Shown piece after piece: positions 44,761 to 54,732 of a DNA stretch of 64,000 nucleotides. Below the pieces are notes generated by a model. It made no database searches and had not been told where the DNA came from. It saw nothing but the letters and a program-made list of their open reading frames with translations. Numbering within the stretch: the first letter of the stretch is position 1; each line of letters opens with the position of its first letter. The translations under genes and the position numbers were made by a program. Source of the DNA: Amphibacillus cookii (GTDB lineage Bacteria > Bacillota > Bacilli > Bacillales > Amphibacillaceae). The stretch is taken from the NCBI RefSeq assembly GCF_016908375.1, contig NZ_JAFBDS010000009.1, positions 1-64,000 on the forward strand, read 5' to 3'.

Positions 44761-46656
44761 ATGGATCTTACTAAAATTAAAAGTCCTTCTTTCCTTAAAG
44801 GATTAACAGAAGATGAGTTAGAAGTATTAGCTTTTGAAATTCGACGTTTCTTAATTGAAGAATTAGCGGTCACCGGTGGCCATTTAGGGCCGAATTTGGG
44901 TGTGGTTGAGTTGACATTGGCTTTACATAGTGAATTTAGAAGCCCAGAAGATAAGATTTTATTTGATGTTGGACATCAATCTTATGTCCACAAAATCTTA
45001 ACAGGTCGTGCTGATGCCTTTAAAACATTAAGACAATATAAAGGCTTATCTGGTTTTCCAAAGGTAAATGAAAGTAAACATGATGTATGGGAAACGGGAC
45101 ATAGTTCTACATCGTTGTCTGGAGCAATGGGAATGGCGGTAGCAAGAGATTTAAAAAAACAATCCTATCATATTGTTCCAGTTATAGGAGATGGGGCTTT
45201 AACCGGAGGTATGGCGTTTGAAGCACTTAACCATATTGGACATGAAAAAAAAGATATGATCGTTATTTTAAATGATAACGAAATGTCTATTGCTAATAAT
45301 GTTGGTGCACTTCACCAAGCCTTAGGTCGGATGCGTAGTGCAGCTAAATATAATAAAGCTAAACAAGAATTAGAATGGTTAATAAAACGAATTCCAGCAG
45401 TAGGTGGTGTATTAGCCAATGCGACGGAACGCTTAAAAGACAGTATGAAATATTTTATGGTGCCAGGGATGTTGTTTGAGGAATTTGGTTTTACTTACTT
45501 TGGTCCTGTGGATGGACATGATATTAAAGCGCTTAAGGATCATATCGGTTTTGCTAAGAAGACAAACGGGCCGGTTCTTTTGCATGTGATCACGAAAAAG
45601 GGTAAAGGCTATTTGCCAGCAGAAACGGATGAAAAAGACAAGTGGCATGGAGTAGGACCTTACAAAATTGAATCTGGCGAAAAAATCACACCTGAAATTA
45701 GTGGGTTATCTTGGAGTAAGGTTGTAAGTGATGAATTAATTAGTCAAGCATCTTTTCATCAAAATTTAGTTGTTATTACACCTGCTATGATACTGGGATC
45801 GAAATTGGAAGGATTTCAAAATAAATATCCAGAAAGACTTTTTGATGTGGGTATTGCTGAACAACATGCCACCACAATGGCTGCGGGATTAGCTAGTCAA
45901 AACATGAAACCCTTTTTAGCGATATATTCGACTTTTTTACAACGTGCATATGATCAAGTGCTACACGATATATGCCGTGTAAAGTTAAACGTTATTATAG
46001 GGATTGATCGTTCTGGATTAGTTGGTGCAGACGGTGAAACACATCATGGTGTATTTGATATTGCCTTTTTACGTTCACTACCAAATATCATTATTATGAT
46101 GTCTAAAGATGAAAACGAATGTCGTGATATGATTGAAACAAGTATGCAGTATCATCAAGGTCCTATAGCTATACGTTATCCTCGCGGTAATGCTTTAGGT
46201 GTTGAACCAAAACAACATCGGCAACAGTTGCCAATTGGAGAATGGGAAGTTTTATCTAAAGGGGAAGATGTTGTGATTTTAACATTTGGTCCAACTATTG
46301 CTTTAGCTGAAGAGGCTAAAGTATATTTGGCGCAATATGGTATAAAGGTTGAGTTGGTTAATGCACGATTTATTAAACCTTTGGATGAAACGTATTTAAA
46401 AAATGCATTTAATTCAGGAAAACCAATATTAACTATTGAAGAAGCTATGTTAGTAGGCGGCTTTGGTAGTTCTGTTCTTGAGTTTGCTGAAGCATCAGGC
46501 TATTCGAATATAAATATTAAAAGAATGGGTATTCCCGATCAATTTATCGAACATGGTGATGTTGAATATCTACTTGAAGAAGTAGGTTTAACGGTTGCTA
46601 ATATTGTTCAAGAAGTACAATCGCTTTTACCTACTCATATAAAAAGGGTAAGATAA
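44761..46656 (+). CDS. dxs: 1-deoxy-D-xylulose-5-phosphate synthase
   Basis: 631 residues, thiamine diphosphate enzyme that joins pyruvate and glyceraldehyde 3-phosphate, the first step of the MEP pathway. ThDP-Mg motif [15 protein letters not shown](H) near 145-160, [16 protein letters not shown] near 65, transketolase domain [18 protein letters not shown] near 420, C-terminal domain. Supplies precursors for IspG (left end of window) and IspA. Start ATG after GGGGAGG. Confidence 0.97.
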   Translation: MDLTKIKSPSFLKGLTEDELEVLAFEIRRFLIEELAVTGGHLGPNLGVVELTLALHSEFRSPEDKILFDVGHQSYVHKILTGRADAFKTLRQYKGLSGFPKVNESKHDVWETGHSSTSLSGAMGMAVARDLKKQSYHIVPVIGDGALTGGMAFEALNHIGHEKKDMIVILNDNEMSIANNVGALHQALGRMRSAAKYNKAKQELEWLIKRIPAVGGVLANATERLKDSMKYFMVPGMLFEEFGFTYFGPVDGHDIKALKDHIGFAKKTNGPVLLHVITKKGKGYLPAETDEKDKWHGVGPYKIESGEKITPEISGLSWSKVVSDELISQASFHQNLVVITPAMILGSKLEGFQNKYPERLFDVGIAEQHATTMAAGLASQNMKPFLAIYSTFLQRAYDQVLHDICRVKLNVIIGIDRSGLVGADGETHHGVFDIAFLRSLPNIIIMMSKDENECRDMIETSMQYHQGPIAIRYPRGNALGVEPKQHRQQLPIGEWEVLSKGEDVVILTFGPTIALAEEAKVYLAQYGIKVELVNARFIKPLDETYLKNAFNSGKPILTIEEAMLVGGFGSSVLEFAEASGYSNINIKRMGIPDQFIEHGDVEYLLEEVGLTVANIVQEVQSLLPTHIKRVR

Positions 46657-46657
46657 A

Positions 46658-47479
46658 ATGACACCAAAAAAAGTAAGGTTAGATGTGCTATTAGTAGAAA
46701 GAGGTTTAATTGAAACAAGAGAAAAAGCTAAACGTTCAGTAATGGCGGGGCTCGTTTTTTCAGAAACAGAAAGATTAGATAAGCCGGGAGTAAAAGTAGC
46801 CGTTGATATCCCTTTAACGGTTAAAGGCAAACCAACGCCGTACGTTGGACGTGGTGGATTAAAGCTAGAAAAAGCGCTGCAATTTTTTAATTTAAGTGTT
46901 AAAGGTCGTTTGATGGTTGATATTGGCGCATCAACTGGGGGTTTTACAGATTGCGCACTACAAAATGGTGCAAAACTATGTTATGCCTTAGATGTAGGCT
47001 ATAATCAACTGGCTTGGAAGTTGCGATGCGATTCAAGGGTTATCGTGATGGAACGAACCAATTTCCGCTATGCTACTCAAGATATGTTTGACCACGGACT
47101 TCCAGACTTTGCTACAATAGATGTATCGTTTATTTCCTTAAAGTTAATTCTTCCTGCTCTAGCTAATATTATAGCTGACAATGGAGATGTTGTTGCTTTG
47201 ATAAAACCTCAATTTGAAGCGGGACGAGAGCAAGTTGGTAAAAAAGGTATTGTTCGTGATCCGGATGTGCATCGTGATGTGTTAGCATCGATTATCACTT
47301 TTGCTCATGAATTACAATTTGAATTACAAGGATTAACATTTTCACCCATTACTGGGGGAGATGGGAATATAGAATTTTTAGCGCATTTTAAAGCAAAGCA
47401 AAACGATCAAATAAAACAAAGCAATTGGCAAGATAAGATCGTTAATGTCGTTCAACAAGCACATGACATGCTGGATTAA
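46658..47479 (+). CDS. TlyA-family rRNA methyltransferase (YqxC)
   Basis: 273 residues: an N-terminal S4 RNA-binding domain (RLDVLLVERGLIETREKAK) and a C-terminal FtsJ/RrmJ-type Rossmann methyltransferase (VDIGASTGGFTDCAL near 88-102). TlyA proteins 2'-O-methylate cytidines in rRNA; some are called hemolysin A. It begins one base after the dxs stop. Bacillus order dxs-yqxC-ahrC-recN is kept. Confidence 0.94.
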   Translation: MTPKKVRLDVLLVERGLIETREKAKRSVMAGLVFSETERLDKPGVKVAVDIPLTVKGKPTPYVGRGGLKLEKALQFFNLSVKGRLMVDIGASTGGFTDCALQNGAKLCYALDVGYNQLAWKLRCDSRVIVMERTNFRYATQDMFDHGLPDFATIDVSFISLKLILPALANIIADNGDVVALIKPQFEAGREQVGKKGIVRDPDVHRDVLASIITFAHELQFELQGLTFSPITGGDGNIEFLAHFKAKQNDQIKQSNWQDKIVNVVQQAHDMLD

Positions 47480-47505
47480 TCTTACACTAAGAAGGGACTG
47501 AGCAT

Positions 47506-47955
47506 ATGAATAAGGGTCAACGCCATATAAAAATACGTGAATATATTACCAATCATGATGTAGAAACACAAGATGAACTAGTTGACGCGCTTCGTAGCCA
47601 AGGATATCATGTGACGCAAGCCACGGTTTCACGAGACATCAAAGAACTTCATTTAGTTAAAGTACCTATGTCAAATGGCGGATACAAATATAGCTTACCA
47701 GCAGATCAGAGGTTTAATCCACTAGAAAAATTAAAGCGATTAATGAGAGATGCGTTTATTAAAATTGATCAAGCTACACATTTTTTAGTTTTAAAGACAT
47801 TACCAGGTAATGCTAATGCATTAGGTGCCTTAATTGATAATTTAGATTGGGAAGAAGTATTAGGCACTATTTGTGGGGACGATACGATTCTAATTATTTG
47901 TAGAAATGTAGAAGAAACCGAAAAGGTCGAAAAGCAATTTCTTGATATGCTTTAG
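47506..47955 (+). CDS. ahrC: Arginine repressor AhrC/ArgR
   Basis: 149 residues. N-terminal winged helix with recognition segment [19 protein letters not shown] (residues 36-54). C-terminal oligomerisation and arginine-binding domain with [14 protein letters not shown]. It represses arginine synthesis and activates catabolism when arginine is bound. Start ATG after GAAGGGACTGAG. Confidence 0.96.
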   Translation: MNKGQRHIKIREYITNHDVETQDELVDALRSQGYHVTQATVSRDIKELHLVKVPMSNGGYKYSLPADQRFNPLEKLKRLMRDAFIKIDQATHFLVLKTLPGNANALGALIDNLDWEEVLGTICGDDTILIICRNVEETEKVEKQFLDML

Positions 47956-47986
47956 ACAATGTTGAAACGATTTGGGGGAAACAGTT

Positions 47987-49714
47987 ATGCTAACTGAGCT
48001 TTCAATAAAAAACTTTGCCATTATTGAACAATTAACGATCCCATTTAATGATGGGTTAACTGTCTTAACCGGAGAGACTGGTGCAGGGAAATCAATTATT
48101 ATTGATGCCATACAATTATTAACAGGCAGTCGAGGGTCAGTTGAATTTATACGTCATGGAGCAAAGAAAGCGACTTTGGAGGGTTTATTCATATCAGAAG
48201 ACAAGAAGCACCTTGTTTATCAATTAGCTGATCAATATGGTGTAGAATTAGATGCTGAAGGTATGATTGTGTTACATCGAACAATAAGTTCCAATGGAAA
48301 AAGTATTTGTAGAATTAATGGTTCATTAGTAACTTTGGCGATTTTACGTGAATTTGGTCAGGCTTTGATTGATATTCATACCCAACATGAGACACAATCA
48401 TTGATGGATCACGAGCGACACCTTGAATTATTAGATCTCTACAAAAAAGACGATCTAAACGAGGTGATCTTAGATTATAAAAAAATTTATCAAAAACTAA
48501 ATACAATCAAACAAAAATATCAACACTTAAAACATAATGAGCAGGAAATTGTTCAACGGTTAGATCTTCTTCATTTTCAATTAGATGAATTAAAAAATGC
48601 TGAATTGAAACCAAATGAAGATCATGAATTAAGAGAAGAGCGTAACAAGTTAGCGAATTATGAGAAAATATATCATAGTGTTCAAGAAGCTTATACAGCT
48701 CTAAAGGGAGAGCAGCACGGTTTAGATTGGCTTTCATTAGGTTTATCAGCGATTGAATCTGCAGCTACTTTTGAGCCAGAACTACAAGATTCAATGGAGC
48801 AGTACTCAAATCATTATTACCTACTAGAAGATATTGCTGGCCAGTTACGTGAATATTTAGATAATTTTGCATTTGATCCAGACCGTTTAAATACTGTCGA
48901 ATCTAGACTGAATGAGATTGAACGGTTGTTGAGGAAATATGGAAGCTCTGTAGACGAAATCATTGAATATGCTGCTCAAATAGAGGATGAGATTGATGAT
49001 TTAGAAAATCGAGAACAATCTCTACAATACTTAGTTGAACAACTTAAAGAACTTTCTGCAGATGCCTTAGCTGAAGCAAGTCATCTACATGACCTCCGTA
49101 AACAAGTTGCTAACGAATTAATGGAAGCTCTTCAAGGAGAATTGGCTGACCTCTATTTAGAAAAAGCAACGTTTAAAGCTGAAATTAGCGTAAAAGAAGG
49201 CCAAGCTAGCGACCCGGTATTAAATGGAACCCATGTTGCATTAGGACCGAGAGGTATTGACCAAGTCAAGTTTTTATTATCGACTAATCCGGGTGAACCA
49301 TTAAAACCATTACATAAAGTTGCTTCAGGCGGTGAGTTGTCAAGAATAATGTTAGCAATGAAAACCATTTTTGCTAAGCATCAAGGTGTAACCAGTGTTA
49401 TTTTTGACGAGGTTGATACGGGTGTAAGTGGACGTGTTGCACAAGCTATTGCTGAGAAAATTCATGCAATATCAAACGGTTCACAAGTTTTGTGTATTAC
49501 GCATTTACCGCAAGTAGCTGCAATGGCTGATACTCATGTTTTAATTGAAAAGCAAGTTATTAATAATGCCACTACTACTAACATTAAAACATTAACTGCT
49601 AATCAAAGGGTGGAAGAAATCGGAAGGATGATGACTGGAACGACACTAACAGAAACATCAACTGACCACGCTCGAGAATTGATCAACCATGCTAACGCAT
49701 TTAAACAGACATAG
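47987..49714 (+). CDS. recN: DNA repair protein RecN
   Basis: 575 residues from ATG 47987 with a GGGGGAA site; a TTG start at 47972 precedes that site. SMC-like ATPase: Walker A GETGAGKSIIIDA near 30, long coiled coils 160-380, ABC signature ASGGELSRIMLA and Walker B VIFDEVDTGVSG near 465-510. It acts early in double-strand break repair. Followed by a terminator. Confidence 0.97.
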   Translation: MLTELSIKNFAIIEQLTIPFNDGLTVLTGETGAGKSIIIDAIQLLTGSRGSVEFIRHGAKKATLEGLFISEDKKHLVYQLADQYGVELDAEGMIVLHRTISSNGKSICRINGSLVTLAILREFGQALIDIHTQHETQSLMDHERHLELLDLYKKDDLNEVILDYKKIYQKLNTIKQKYQHLKHNEQEIVQRLDLLHFQLDELKNAELKPNEDHELREERNKLANYEKIYHSVQEAYTALKGEQHGLDWLSLGLSAIESAATFEPELQDSMEQYSNHYYLLEDIAGQLREYLDNFAFDPDRLNTVESRLNEIERLLRKYGSSVDEIIEYAAQIEDEIDDLENREQSLQYLVEQLKELSADALAEASHLHDLRKQVANELMEALQGELADLYLEKATFKAEISVKEGQASDPVLNGTHVALGPRGIDQVKFLLSTNPGEPLKPLHKVASGGELSRIMLAMKTIFAKHQGVTSVIFDEVDTGVSGRVAQAIAEKIHAISNGSQVLCITHLPQVAAMADTHVLIEKQVINNATTTNIKTLTANQRVEEIGRMMTGTTLTETSTDHARELINHANAFKQT

Positions 49715-49721
49715 ATATAGT

Positions 49722-49755
49722 AGCACATTAGTGAATGTCACTGATGTGCTTTTAT
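49722..49755 (+). terminator. Terminator of the dxs-recN gene run
   Basis: AGCACATTAGTGA / TCACTGATGTGCT stem with one T-G pair, then TTTATATT. Confidence 0.85.
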
Positions 49756-49888
49756 ATTGGAAATAATCTTAAATGACAGGAAATCTTCTCATGTTTATGA
49801 GAACTTTACTGGGTTTAAAAACGCCCATTCAAGGTCAAATTAGAGGTACAGATAAAACATAAATTGACTAAGAAGAGGAGCGTGAATT

Positions 49889-51169
49889 GTGAAGAAACAA
49901 CGTCCAAAATATATTATGGGCATAGCGATAATTGTTTTTGTGCTTATGTTTCCGTTTATTCCGACTATAAACAATTTTTTAGCTATTCCAACCCATTTAA
50001 CTTTATATACCAGTGAAGAGCCTGTTGTTATAAACCCTTTAAGTGAACGCGTAAAGATTGTGGCAGAAGAAGAACAAGACATTATTGCGCTAAAAGATAA
50101 TGAAATCTTTCCAGTTAACTTTGGTGAAACCGAAGTGACTTATAAATACAATAATATACCTTTAAAAAAGGTAAACGTCAATGTGGATGAGTCCTATCAA
50201 GTTATTCCGGGGGGACAGTCAATCGGCGTAAATTTGCAAACATTAGGTGTTTTGGTAGTGGGCTACCACAAAGTTGGTGACGAAGATAATTTAAAGTCTC
50301 CAGGTCAAGATATTGGCATTGAAATCGGAGACAGTATTTTAGCTATGAATGACCATGAAATTAAATCAATTGAGGACATAGCTCCTATTGTTGAGGAAGC
50401 AGGGAATAATAACGAAGCGATAAATGTAAAATTTAAAAGGGATAACAAACTATTTGAAGAAAAACTTCATCCAAAATTTGATCAGAAAACAGATGGTTAC
50501 AGACTAGGTCTTTATATACGTGATTCTGCAGCGGGAATTGGGACGATGACTTTTTATGATCCGTTAACTCACAAATATGGAGCACTTGGCCATGTTATTT
50601 CTGACATGGATACACGTGAACCGATTGAGATTGATTCAGGCACAATTGTTCGGTCTACCATTACTTCAATTCAAAAAGGTGATAATGGAATACCCGGAGA
50701 AAAAAGAGCTTCATTTAATAAAAAAGAAGGATTATTAGGTAACATTACAAAAAACAGTTCATTTGGCGTGTTTGGTGAATTAGAAGAGGCGCTTCAAGAT
50801 GGTCCATTATCCAATCCATTGCCTGTAGCGAAACCAAATGAAGTGAAAGAAGGGCCCGCTAAAATATTAACAGTGATTGACGGTGAAAAAATTGAAGCCT
50901 TTGATGTTGAAATTATCAATGCAGTCGAACAAAGAAATCCAGCAACTAAAGGAATGGTTTTGAGCATCACAGATGAACGACTTCTAAAAGAAACGGGTGG
51001 CATCGTACAGGGGATGAGTGGAAGTCCGATCATACAAAATGACAAACTAATTGGTGCTGTGACACATGTTTTTGTTAACGATCCAACTTCTGGATACGGT
51101 ATTCATATTGAATGGATGTTGGATGAAGCAGGAATAGATCATGTTAATACATTAAATAAAGCTAGTTAA
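49889..51169 (+). CDS. spoIVB: SpoIVB serine peptidase (stage IV sporulation)
   Basis: 426 residues, the same length as in B. subtilis. N-terminal membrane anchor (10-30), PDZ domain (about 110-200), S55 peptidase domain with His in ALGHVISD and the catalytic serine in GMSGSPI (377-379 region). It is secreted from the forespore and starts the signal that activates pro-SigK. The start is GTG 49889 with AGAGGAGCG upstream. It sits directly before spo0A, the conserved order. Confidence 0.96.
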   Translation: MKKQRPKYIMGIAIIVFVLMFPFIPTINNFLAIPTHLTLYTSEEPVVINPLSERVKIVAEEEQDIIALKDNEIFPVNFGETEVTYKYNNIPLKKVNVNVDESYQVIPGGQSIGVNLQTLGVLVVGYHKVGDEDNLKSPGQDIGIEIGDSILAMNDHEIKSIEDIAPIVEEAGNNNEAINVKFKRDNKLFEEKLHPKFDQKTDGYRLGLYIRDSAAGIGTMTFYDPLTHKYGALGHVISDMDTREPIEIDSGTIVRSTITSIQKGDNGIPGEKRASFNKKEGLLGNITKNSSFGVFGELEEALQDGPLSNPLPVAKPNEVKEGPAKILTVIDGEKIEAFDVEIINAVEQRNPATKGMVLSITDERLLKETGGIVQGMSGSPIIQNDKLIGAVTHVFVNDPTSGYGIHIEWMLDEAGIDHVNTLNKAS

Positions 51170-51205
51170 CCGGTAGACCAGTCAGAAAATAAAAAAATTA
51201 AGTTC

Positions 51206-51250
51206 AAATGCGAATGATTCGTTTAATTAAATGGATCATTCGCATTTATT
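51206..51250 (+). terminator. Terminator of spoIVB
   Basis: 13-bp arms AAATGCGAATGAT (51206-51218) and ATCATTCGCATTT (51235-51247), then ATTAT. Shares the CGAATGAT/ATCATTCG core with part of Repeat II near 63470-63510. Confidence 0.85.
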
Positions 51251-51378
51251 ATACAAAAATTACCAGACGATCCAGTAACCGCAGTCCCAGTACGAACTGA
51301 AGATCCTTTTTGTCAAGACCTCTTTTTCATTATAAAGGGAGTATACTTTAGTCAAATAACACGTGTTTTAGAAAAATA

Positions 51379-51529
51379 TGTTATAATAGGATTGAGAATT
51401 ATTCGACAAAAGATACATAAAGTGGATAGAAATTAAGAAAAAAAACAAAATTAATCGAATGATTAGAAGTTTGATCGAATATTATTTTTTTTATCAATAT
51501 AAAAAGGGAAATCCTTAGAATTGTCGAAT
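51379..51529 (+). promoter_or_regulatory. spo0A control region: extended -10 promoter, 0A boxes, SigH-like promoter
   Basis: TG-T-TATAAT at 51379-51387 fits a vegetative promoter. TTCGACAAA (51402-51410) and TTGTCGAA (51521-51528) are 0A boxes in opposite orientations; a weaker TTGATCGAA lies at 51471. The second box overlaps a SigH-like promoter: GGGAAAT (51506-51512), 10-base gap, GTCGAAT (51523-51529). This repeats the B. subtilis logic of a SigA-to-SigH promoter switch with Spo0A~P feedback. It fills the 400-base gap after spoIVB. Confidence 0.6.
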
Positions 51530-51569
51530 AAACTTAGGTGTATAAAGGTAAAATAAGGAGGAAAAAGCA

Positions 51570-52349
51570 GTGGAAAAAATAAAAGTTTGTTTAGTTGATG
51601 ACAATCAAGAATTAATCAGAATGATGGAGGAGTATTTTGGTGAACAAAGTGATTTAGATGTTGTTGGAACTGCATATAATGGTAAAGATAGTTTGCAGTT
51701 AATAGAAAACACAAATCCAGACGTAATCATACTAGACATTATTATGCCACATATGGACGGATTAGCTGTACTAACAAAAATGAAGCAACTGCATTTATCC
51801 AAACGGCCTCATGTCATTATGCTAACGGCATTTGGACAAGAAGACGTTATGAAGAAGGCGGCTGATTTAGGGGCCTCATATTTTATTCTTAAACCATTTG
51901 ACTTAGACTATTTAGCGGATCAAGTAAGACAAGTTTATGGTAAACCTGTTAAAGAGCGAAAAACAGCTAAACATGCTGATCATAAACAAAATAAATTTGA
52001 TTTAGAAGCCAGCATTACTAACATTATTCATGAAGTGGGTGTTCCAGCTCATATAAAAGGTTATATGTATTTACGCGAAGCCATCACCATGATTTTCAAT
52101 GACATTGAGCTATTAGGTTCAATAACAAAGGTTCTTTACCCTGATATCGCTAAAAAATATAACACAACACCATCAAGGGTTGAACGGGCTATTCGCCATG
52201 CAATCGAAGTTGCTTGGAGTCGAGGGAATATTGATTCGATTTCTGATTTATTTGGTTATACCGTCAGCAGCTCAAAGGCTAAACCAACCAATTCGGAATT
52301 TATTGCGATGGTAGCAGATCACCTAAGACTGGAATATCGCGCAAGTTAA
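51570..52349 (+). CDS. spo0A: Sporulation master regulator Spo0A
   Basis: 259 residues. Receiver domain 1-120: acidic pair VDDNQ, phosphorylation Asp in [14 protein letters not shown], Thr in MLTAFG, Lys in ILKPFD. DNA-binding domain 150-259 with the recognition part [20 protein letters not shown]. It is phosphorylated by the phosphorelay and binds 0A boxes. Start GTG 51570 follows AAGGAGGAAAAA. The next gene begins right after its terminator. Confidence 0.98.
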   Translation: MEKIKVCLVDDNQELIRMMEEYFGEQSDLDVVGTAYNGKDSLQLIENTNPDVIILDIIMPHMDGLAVLTKMKQLHLSKRPHVIMLTAFGQEDVMKKAADLGASYFILKPFDLDYLADQVRQVYGKPVKERKTAKHADHKQNKFDLEASITNIIHEVGVPAHIKGYMYLREAITMIFNDIELLGSITKVLYPDIAKKYNTTPSRVERAIRHAIEVAWSRGNIDSISDLFGYTVSSSKAKPTNSEFIAMVADHLRLEYRAS

Positions 52350-52359
52350 AATAGTGAAT

Positions 52360-52404
52360 AAAAACCTCTTTTTTGAAGAAAACTAACAAAAAGGAGGTTT
52401 TTTC
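52360..52404 (+). terminator. Terminator of spo0A that contains the next gene's ribosome site
   Basis: AAACCTCTTTTTTG pairs with CAAAAAGGAGGTTT, followed by TTTTTC. The AAGGAGG in the right arm (52390-52397) is also the ribosome site for ATG 52405. Confidence 0.8.
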
Positions 52405-52998
52405 ATGAAAAAAATATTATTTTTTACGCTTATGTTTATGCTTATGGGCTCTGTGAGTGTGTTGGCTGAAAGTACTTATTATGTTCAACCAGGTGATACA
52501 TTGTGGAAAATAGCGGTACGCTACCAAATCGGTGTTACCGAAATTATTGAAGCAAATCCCCAACTCGATGATCCTGATTTAATTTATCCTAACGATGAGA
52601 TTAAAATTCCGAACATTGATGCGATAAAGCATACTGAGCACATTGTTATTCAATTGACTAATCAAGAAAGAGCAGCTAATGGTCTACCAGAATTAAGACC
52701 AGATTGGCAACTGTCAAGAGTTGCAAGGCATAAATCTGCTGACATGCTAGAAAACAACTATTTCGCTCATACAAGTCCATCCTATGGATCACCGTTCGAC
52801 ATGCTAGAAGATTTTGGTGTAAGTTATCAAAGAGCAGCTGAAAATATAGCAAGGGGACAACAAACGCCACATCAGGTGGTACGTGAATGGATGAATAGTT
52901 CTGGCCATCGTGCTAATATACTTGGAGATTTTACCCATATTGGTGTTGGTTATGTGGAAGACGGAAGATATTGGACGCAAATGTTTATTAAACGATAA
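52405..52998 (+). CDS. Secreted LysM-CAP domain protein (YkwD/SafA-type)
   Basis: 197 residues: signal peptide (1-22, cleavage after VLA), one LysM domain (25-70, YYVQPGDTLWKIAVRY...YPNDEIKIP) and a CAP/SCP domain (80-197, HKSADMLENNYFAHTSP and AENIARGQQTPHQVV then MNSSGHRANIL). LysM binds peptidoglycan; the function of bacterial CAP domains is unclear. Similar proteins occur in spore coats. It lies directly after spo0A, with its ribosome site inside the spo0A terminator. Confidence 0.9.
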   Translation: MKKILFFTLMFMLMGSVSVLAESTYYVQPGDTLWKIAVRYQIGVTEIIEANPQLDDPDLIYPNDEIKIPNIDAIKHTEHIVIQLTNQERAANGLPELRPDWQLSRVARHKSADMLENNYFAHTSPSYGSPFDMLEDFGVSYQRAAENIARGQQTPHQVVREWMNSSGHRANILGDFTHIGVGYVEDGRYWTQMFIKR

Positions 52999-53073
52999 AT
53001 AAGCCAATTAAGTTGTAAATTTCACTACTGTAAGCAAATAAAGTGTTTATCCCATGATTATCTTCAATATCTT

Positions 53074-53118
53074 CATAAATAATCTGAATTTTAATATAAC
53101 AAATTCAGATTATTTATG
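53074..53118 (+). promoter_or_regulatory. Perfect 18-bp inverted repeat before the aspartokinase gene
   Basis: CATAAATAATCTGAATTT (53074-53091) and its exact complement (53101-53118), loop of nine. There is no T-run directly after. Could be a terminator for the CAP gene, a bidirectional hairpin, or a binding site; the aspartokinase start is 43 bases downstream. Confidence 0.5.
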
Positions 53119-53160
53119 ATAATATTTTAATAATAGAAAAAAATATTGGAGATGTGTATC

Positions 53161-54519
53161 ATGAAAGTAGCGAAATTCGGGGGGAGTTCAGTAGCGAGCG
53201 CTGAACAATTAAAAAAAGTCGCTCGTATTATTAAAGATGATTCAGAGCGACGTGTTATTGTTGTGTCTGCACCTGGTAAACGGTCGGCAGAAGATATTAA
53301 GGTGACCGATTTATTAATTAACCTAGGTGAGGCCTATCGGTTGGGAAATCCGCATCAGAAAGAACTTAATGCTGTATTAACGCGATTCGAATCAATTATT
53401 AAAGACCTCAACTTATCAAATCAAGTTTTAACAGAGATACAAGACGATGTAACAAAGATATTCGCGGACGGTGGTGCTATCGAGTTTAAGCTAGAAGCTA
53501 TTAAAGCGATAGGAGAAGACTCATTAGCCAAATTATTAAGCGAGTATTTATTAACTTTAGGATTAAACGCACGTTATCTTAATCCTAAAGATGCTGGTCT
53601 CATCTTAAGTGATCAACCAGGTAGTGCTCAGATTTTAGATGAGAGTTTCGAACAATTGTACAAATTAAGAGAAAGCAAAGAAATTGCTGTTATTCCGGGT
53701 TTTTTTGGTTATACAAAAAAAGGAAAGTTAGTTACTTTTTCTCGTGGGGGTTCTGATATTACAGGATCAATTGTCGCTGCTGGGGTTGAAGCTGAACTAT
53801 ATGAGAATTTTACTGATGTTGATTCGGTCTATTGTGTAAATCCTAATATTGTCGACCAACCTAAAGAGATCACTTCACTAACATATAAAGAAATGCGTGA
53901 ATTATCATATGCTGGTTTTTCTGTTTTTCATGCTGAAGCATTAATTCCAGCTTTTAAAGCGAAGATACCTGTCTGTATTAAAAACACCAATAATCCAAAT
54001 GCGCTTGGGACCATTATTGTGTCAGAAAAAGAAGTCCGAGGTAATCCAGTCGTGGGTATCGCAAGTGATAAAGGGTTTATGAGCTTATATGTTAGTAAGT
54101 ATTTAATGAATCGTGAAATTGGATTTGGAAGACGTTTACTAAATATTCTTGAAGATGAAGGTATTTCTTATGAACATACGCCTTCAGGTATTGATGATTT
54201 ATCAGTGATTTTACGAGCGGATCAAATGACAGAAGAAAAGGAACAAATCGTCATCAATCGAATCGAACATGAATTATCACCTGATTTAGTTTATACAGAA
54301 CGTGGACTTGCACTTGTGATGATTGTTGGCGAAGAAATGCATTGTCATATTGGCACAGCAGCTAGAGCGACTAGAGCCTTTGAAGAAGCAAATGTTAATA
54401 TTGAGATGATCAACCAAGGTTCTTCAGAGGTATCACTAATGTTCGGTATTAAAGAAGATGGTGTGGAGCGTGCTGTTCAAGCACTATATCATGCTTTTTT
54501 TGAAATAAATACCATTTAA
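53161..54519 (+). CDS. Aspartate kinase (YclM/ThrD type)
   Basis: 452 residues from ATG 53161 (TTGGAGATG site 9 bases upstream). Kinase domain with KFGGSSVASA at the N-terminus and GFFGYTKKGKLVTFSRGGSD near 190-210; two C-terminal ACT domains (about 300-452). It phosphorylates aspartate, the first step to lysine, threonine, methionine and diaminopimelate. The single-polypeptide form resembles B. subtilis aspartokinase III, which is not located after spo0A there. The isozyme assignment is inferred. Confidence 0.92.
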   Translation: MKVAKFGGSSVASAEQLKKVARIIKDDSERRVIVVSAPGKRSAEDIKVTDLLINLGEAYRLGNPHQKELNAVLTRFESIIKDLNLSNQVLTEIQDDVTKIFADGGAIEFKLEAIKAIGEDSLAKLLSEYLLTLGLNARYLNPKDAGLILSDQPGSAQILDESFEQLYKLRESKEIAVIPGFFGYTKKGKLVTFSRGGSDITGSIVAAGVEAELYENFTDVDSVYCVNPNIVDQPKEITSLTYKEMRELSYAGFSVFHAEALIPAFKAKIPVCIKNTNNPNALGTIIVSEKEVRGNPVVGIASDKGFMSLYVSKYLMNREIGFGRRLLNILEDEGISYEHTPSGIDDLSVILRADQMTEEKEQIVINRIEHELSPDLVYTERGLALVMIVGEEMHCHIGTAARATRAFEEANVNIEMINQGSSEVSLMFGIKEDGVERAVQALYHAFFEINTI

Positions 54520-54536
54520 TAGTTATTTTTCTTTAA

Positions 54537-54580
54537 CCCGAAAGATTTGTTTCTGACGAATCTTTCGGGTGTTTGATTTT
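54537..54580 (+). terminator. Terminator of the aspartokinase gene
   Basis: CCCGAAAGATT / AATCTTTCGGG 11-bp stem, then TGTTTGATTTT. Confidence 0.85.
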
Positions 54581-54732
54581 AATTTGCTTCAATTCAGACA
54601 ATAAAAGCATAAAATTATTACCTATTACTAATATCTTGTATAAATGTTTCTTGCTAAAAAGAGAAATTAGCGATAAGATGGTAGGGAAGGCTATATTAAT
54701 AATAAGATTAACGTAGATAAAGGAGCATTTCT

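Noticed and set aside
54581-54732. SigL (-24/-12) promoter before lpdV
   Set aside because: No TGGCAC-N5-TTGC match could be found.
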